A DNA stretch of 64,000 nt, from the NCBI GenBank assembly GCA_037043455.1, contig JAWPHD010000281.1, forward strand, positions 62,001 to 126,000. The letters run 5' to 3'. Of this stretch, positions 61,401 through 64,000 are shown in pieces. Position 1 is the stretch's first letter, and each line of letters opens with the position of its first letter. Source of the DNA: Cyrtodaria siliqua (lineage: Eukaryota > Mollusca > Bivalvia > Adapedonta > Hiatellidae). The notes below the pieces were generated by a model, which did no database searches, had not been told where the DNA came from, and saw nothing but the letters and a program-made list of their open reading frames with translations. The position numbers and the translations under genes are program-made.

Positions 61401-61851
61401 GAATATGTCTGATAAAACGATCATGTTCCGTTAGAAGTTTGATTCAGAATATGTCTGATAAAACGATCATGTTCCGTTAGAAGTTTGGTTCTGATTATGT
61501 CTGATAAAACGATCATGTTCCGTTAAAATGTTGGTTACGAATATGTCTGATAAAACGATCATGTTCCGTTAGAAGTTTGGTTCAGTATATGCATGATTGT
61601 ATTGACTAACGTATGATACTTATAAATGTATTTGATATCAAATGTAGACAGATTTTATGTAATTTTGAAAATCGAAATTAAATAAGAATTCGTAACTAAG
61701 TATTTGACTTACATCCGCTGTTTCCAAAGCCGCCTCCGCCGCCGCCGCCGCCGCCTTGCGGGTATCCATAGCCATAGCCGCCGCCGTAATTGGCTACGAC
61801 GAGTCCCAAAACGCAGAAAAGGGCAAGAATAGCTACTAGAAAGGTCTTCAT
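58493..61851 (-). CDS. Small secreted Gly-rich protein, gene B (two coding exons)
   Basis: Coding exon 1 is 61851-61713: signal peptide MKTFLVAILALFCVLGLVVA, then NYGGGYGYGYPQ and nine Gly, ending at the donor GAT|GTAAGT in phase 1. Coding exon 2 is 58611 down to the TAA at 58495-58493: hydrophobic LLALLGCLFLFMLLF, then SGGGFGSGSPTPTITF and VQNASTTG. Total is 85 residues. An acceptor (TTCTCACAG) ends just before ACAATG at 61854, and a donor (A|GTGAGT) follows the stop codon, both as in gene A. The intron of 3.1 kb contains the 46-bp minisatellite. Its promoter should lie beyond the window. The Ser/Thr tail differs from gene A by substitutions and codon indels, although the flanking intron is nearly identical. 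Reading the ATG at 61890 instead would add residues that lie in the intron, so 61851 is chosen. Confidence 0.72.
58625..61185. other. Intron of gene B, no other gene seen
   Basis: AT-rich. It is partly deleted relative to the intron of gene A around 58925-58985, and has extra sequence at about 60250-61180 not found in copy A. Within that extra sequence is an inverted repeat (60610-60703: AGATAGAGTCTGTCTCAGCT with an inverted near-match). The frame at 60253-60495 has no support. Confidence 0.5.
61190..61592 (+). repeat. 46-bp minisatellite in the gene B intron
   Basis: Eight to nine units of the same 46-bp repeat as at 17537-17892, with more internal variation (for example CAGTATAATCTGATTAAACG near 61262). 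Confidence 0.93.
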
Positions 61852-61914
61852 TGTCTGTGAGAATAAGAGAGACATTATTTTTTTAAACAAACTTTAATTA
61901 AGGACCTATAATTT

Positions 61915-62290
61915 ACAGCCTATTTTATTTGGTGTAGGGGGTGTGGTGAGGGGGTAATGGAGACATTAGACATACAATTGCAGGAGCAAATGGGGGTATT
62001 CAATTTTGGTTCATTTGATAAGGCCTGTCCAATACAACTTTTGTGCAAATCCAACATGTGTTTTGGTGTTGTTTTTTCTTCCTAAAATCAATGAATTGTC
62101 AACACAGTTTTGTATTTAGTGCAGCTATTTGCTTTTTTTAAGTAAAAGTAAAGCTTGAAGCATTATATACTGCTATACCCTAGACACTGTTGAATATACC
62201 AATGCTTTTCAAAGAGAAAACTTTACTTTACTGGAGCTAATCGGTCATGTAGCATGTTAGCTGTAAATAAACAAGCTTTTCGTGCCTTTT
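61915..62290 (+). repeat. M2 dispersed repeat, diverged copy
   Basis: Duplicate of 18237-18690, with a deletion of the GGTAACTGTAAATCACTG block. It lies just upstream of gene B coding exon 1. Confidence 0.7.
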
Positions 62291-62514
62291 TATTGATCAT
62301 TTCGTGTTGGGAAAATACGTCCTTAAAGTTACACAGTCCCTATTTTAACTGCTAATAACTCATGCATATGAATGAGTCACGTATGAAGTAGTTTCAAAGC
62401 GACGAACACCCCAAAAGTCGGTATATAAGCAGAAACGATGCGTATAATTTCCGTACAGGTATCATCGATAAATATACGGCTTCAAAATATATATGATAAG
62501 AAATAGTTGCCCTG

Positions 62515-62583
62515 AACGGGATTTGAACCACAGTCTTGCAACTGTAAGTTTTGAAAGATGTACACTGAACCACTAGACCACGG
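62515..62583 (-). mobile_element. tRNA-like sequence
   Basis: Duplicate of 18904-18990 with the same A-box and B-box. Confidence 0.55.
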
Positions 62584-62868
62584 CTATTTATTGGTATGTT
62601 GTAGCATTTTTAACACTAAATAGGCATTACGTAATAACAAACACGCGCGCACAAACTCATTAAGTGCTAAATAACAAGTCGAGATCTGGTTGTTTTGAGG
62701 CGAAGTATTAGTTTCATATTGATGACTACAGTATTACACCAGGCAATGTTAATTAACACGTGCGGCAAGATGGACTACATATTTGATCCATCTTGAGTTA
62801 CGTTCCAATATGTTAAGTTTTTTTGCCTCATATTAAATGGTAGTTAGTATACCATCTCAAATAGCGTT

Positions 62869-62932
62869 ATAGTTCAGTGGATAGAGCACCGGACTTGAAA
62901 TCAGAAGGTCGTGTGTTCGAGCCCTGATAGAG
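62869..62932 (+). mobile_element. tRNA-like sequence, plus strand
   Basis: Duplicate of 19243-19306. The B-box (GTGTTCGAGCCC) is better preserved than in copy A. Confidence 0.55.
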
Positions 62933-64000
62933 TCTAACTTCTTTTCTGTAAAAATTACTGTTACATGTGTATAGATGTGCACTGGGCGATGTATATACAG
63001 TAAATGATTTCCTGCGCTATATTTGCTCGCTTAAATACCCTATTTCGACATGAGCTGGTGAAAATGAAGTTACAAATAAAGACACGCCTACAAAGAAGAA
63101 ATCGATTGATATAGAGACTCTGTAGCTTTAAACAAATCATTCGGATAGTAATGGCCTGCTCGGAAATTTAAATTTTAGCTTCAAGGGCTGTCTTCAAAGA
63201 CTGGAGGAATAATGTAAATGGAGGGAAAACAATTTTAATGAGCATGTGGCCATAGACTTATTATATTTGGAACAGGTCACAGTATAGAAGATAAAAACGA
63301 ATACGAATAAAAATAGATAAATTGCTCACCTCTTTACAAACAAATTCATTTACACACAAATAATCGTATTGTACATAATAAGACTATTTGCGTATCATGT
63401 AAAGTGTTTTATTTATTGTTTGACAGTTATTGTTAATCAGTTGACCTGATGTGATAACGGATCTTTTAGTATTTCTTTTTTATTTGCGCTTATTAGGTGG
63501 ATACCCTTGGGTGCTTATTTACAAATTTCACAGTTTACCAAAACTAATTTTAATGAAATTTTAAACTTTGAGTATCATGTATGTGATACTCATAAGGTTG
63601 ATTAACAATAGTTGCCCAATTCTTATCACATGAAATGTATTATTAGTAACTCCTGTACAAGCCAAAATGATAATTATGCTTTGATATGAATTATTGAATG
63701 TAATATGTTAATGTGCAATAATATCGTCTTCTATAATTCTTTTAGAATGGTGTTTACAATTCATGTTTTATGTATGAAATGATGTACTAATGTATGCATA
63801 TTTGATTGTAAACAATGAGACGGAAATCACCTATTAAACAAACTGTTTACATACAATTACATATATACATAATGAAATACGCACATTGATAAAATGCAAA
63901 CATCATTCTTTACAGAATTATAAGAGACGATTCTTTAAATGTATTCACAGATCATAAATGAAAATGACATATCTCTAAAATATAATTAAGTATACATAGG
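62933..64000. other. Noncoding DNA to window end
   Basis: Collinear with 19307-20390. It holds the conserved palindrome at 63570-63591. No gene is seen. Confidence 0.55.

Larger units (their letters stand above)
34869..64000. repeat. Segmental tandem duplication, copy B (cut by window end)
   Basis: This is a direct-orientation copy of 1-20390. Compared with copy A it keeps about 360 bp of LINE RT sequence (36275-36640) missing from A, lacks the AT-rich block of 5385-6405, and carries about 10.5 kb with no counterpart (40790-51280). Collinearity resumes near 51285, matching 8225 of copy A. The window ends inside copy B at the equivalent of 20390, so the promoter predicted for gene A at about 21.8 kb would fall outside the window for gene B. 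Confidence 0.93.

Overview
This is an AT-rich animal nuclear genomic window dominated by repeats, with only a few plausible host exons. Non-LTR retrotransposon fragments, tRNA-derived SINEs, palindromic MITE-like elements, minisatellites and small Gly-rich secreted proteins with GT-AG introns suggest an invertebrate, most likely a bivalve mollusc. That assignment rests on recognised repeat and RT styles, not on a marker gene. There is no rRNA, CRISPR array, operon or conserved housekeeping gene.

Layout. The window holds most of a tandem segmental duplication. Copy A (1 to about 20390) is collinear with copy B (34869 to 64000, where the window cuts it off). Both carry the same order: noncoding DNA, a minus-strand LINE fragment, a mid-repetitive element cluster, a 2.4-kb long-inverted-repeat element, and a two-coding-exon Gly-rich secreted-protein gene on the minus strand (A 15643-18165; B 58493-61851). 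The copies differ by block indels. A alone has an AT-rich tandem block (5385-6405) and a segment at 12790-13370. B alone has about 10.5 kb (40790-51280) holding an RT fragment, a 36-bp array, a 742-bp tandem duplication, a 66-bp G-rich array, a silk-like repetitive gene and a 12-bp array. Between the copies (20391-34868) lie a predicted promoter and leader exon for gene A, a 5'-truncated LINE (23940-26385), a second more complete but inactivated LINE with CCHC ORF1 and EN/RT ORF2 (26520-31440) split by a SINE, and a large GA microsatellite.

Host genes. The most interesting locus is 46123-48698 (minus strand). It encodes an acidic N-terminal part with 22-25-residue repeats, about 30 copies of a 16-residue Gly/Ser/Trp repeat, and a unique C-terminal domain of about 100 residues. 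This architecture resembles secreted structural proteins (silk, byssus, shell matrix), but the function is inference. The array carries nonsense and frameshift changes, so the locus may be decaying, polymorphic or affected by assembly error. The Gly-rich genes each encode a signal peptide, a Gly/Tyr-rich stretch, a second hydrophobic segment and a Ser/Thr-rich tail. All exon junctions considered are phase 1, so the signal-peptide exon of gene B could in principle be spliced onto the silk-like exon 13 kb downstream. A block of about 230 bp containing a TATA box lies upstream of both the silk-like gene and gene A.
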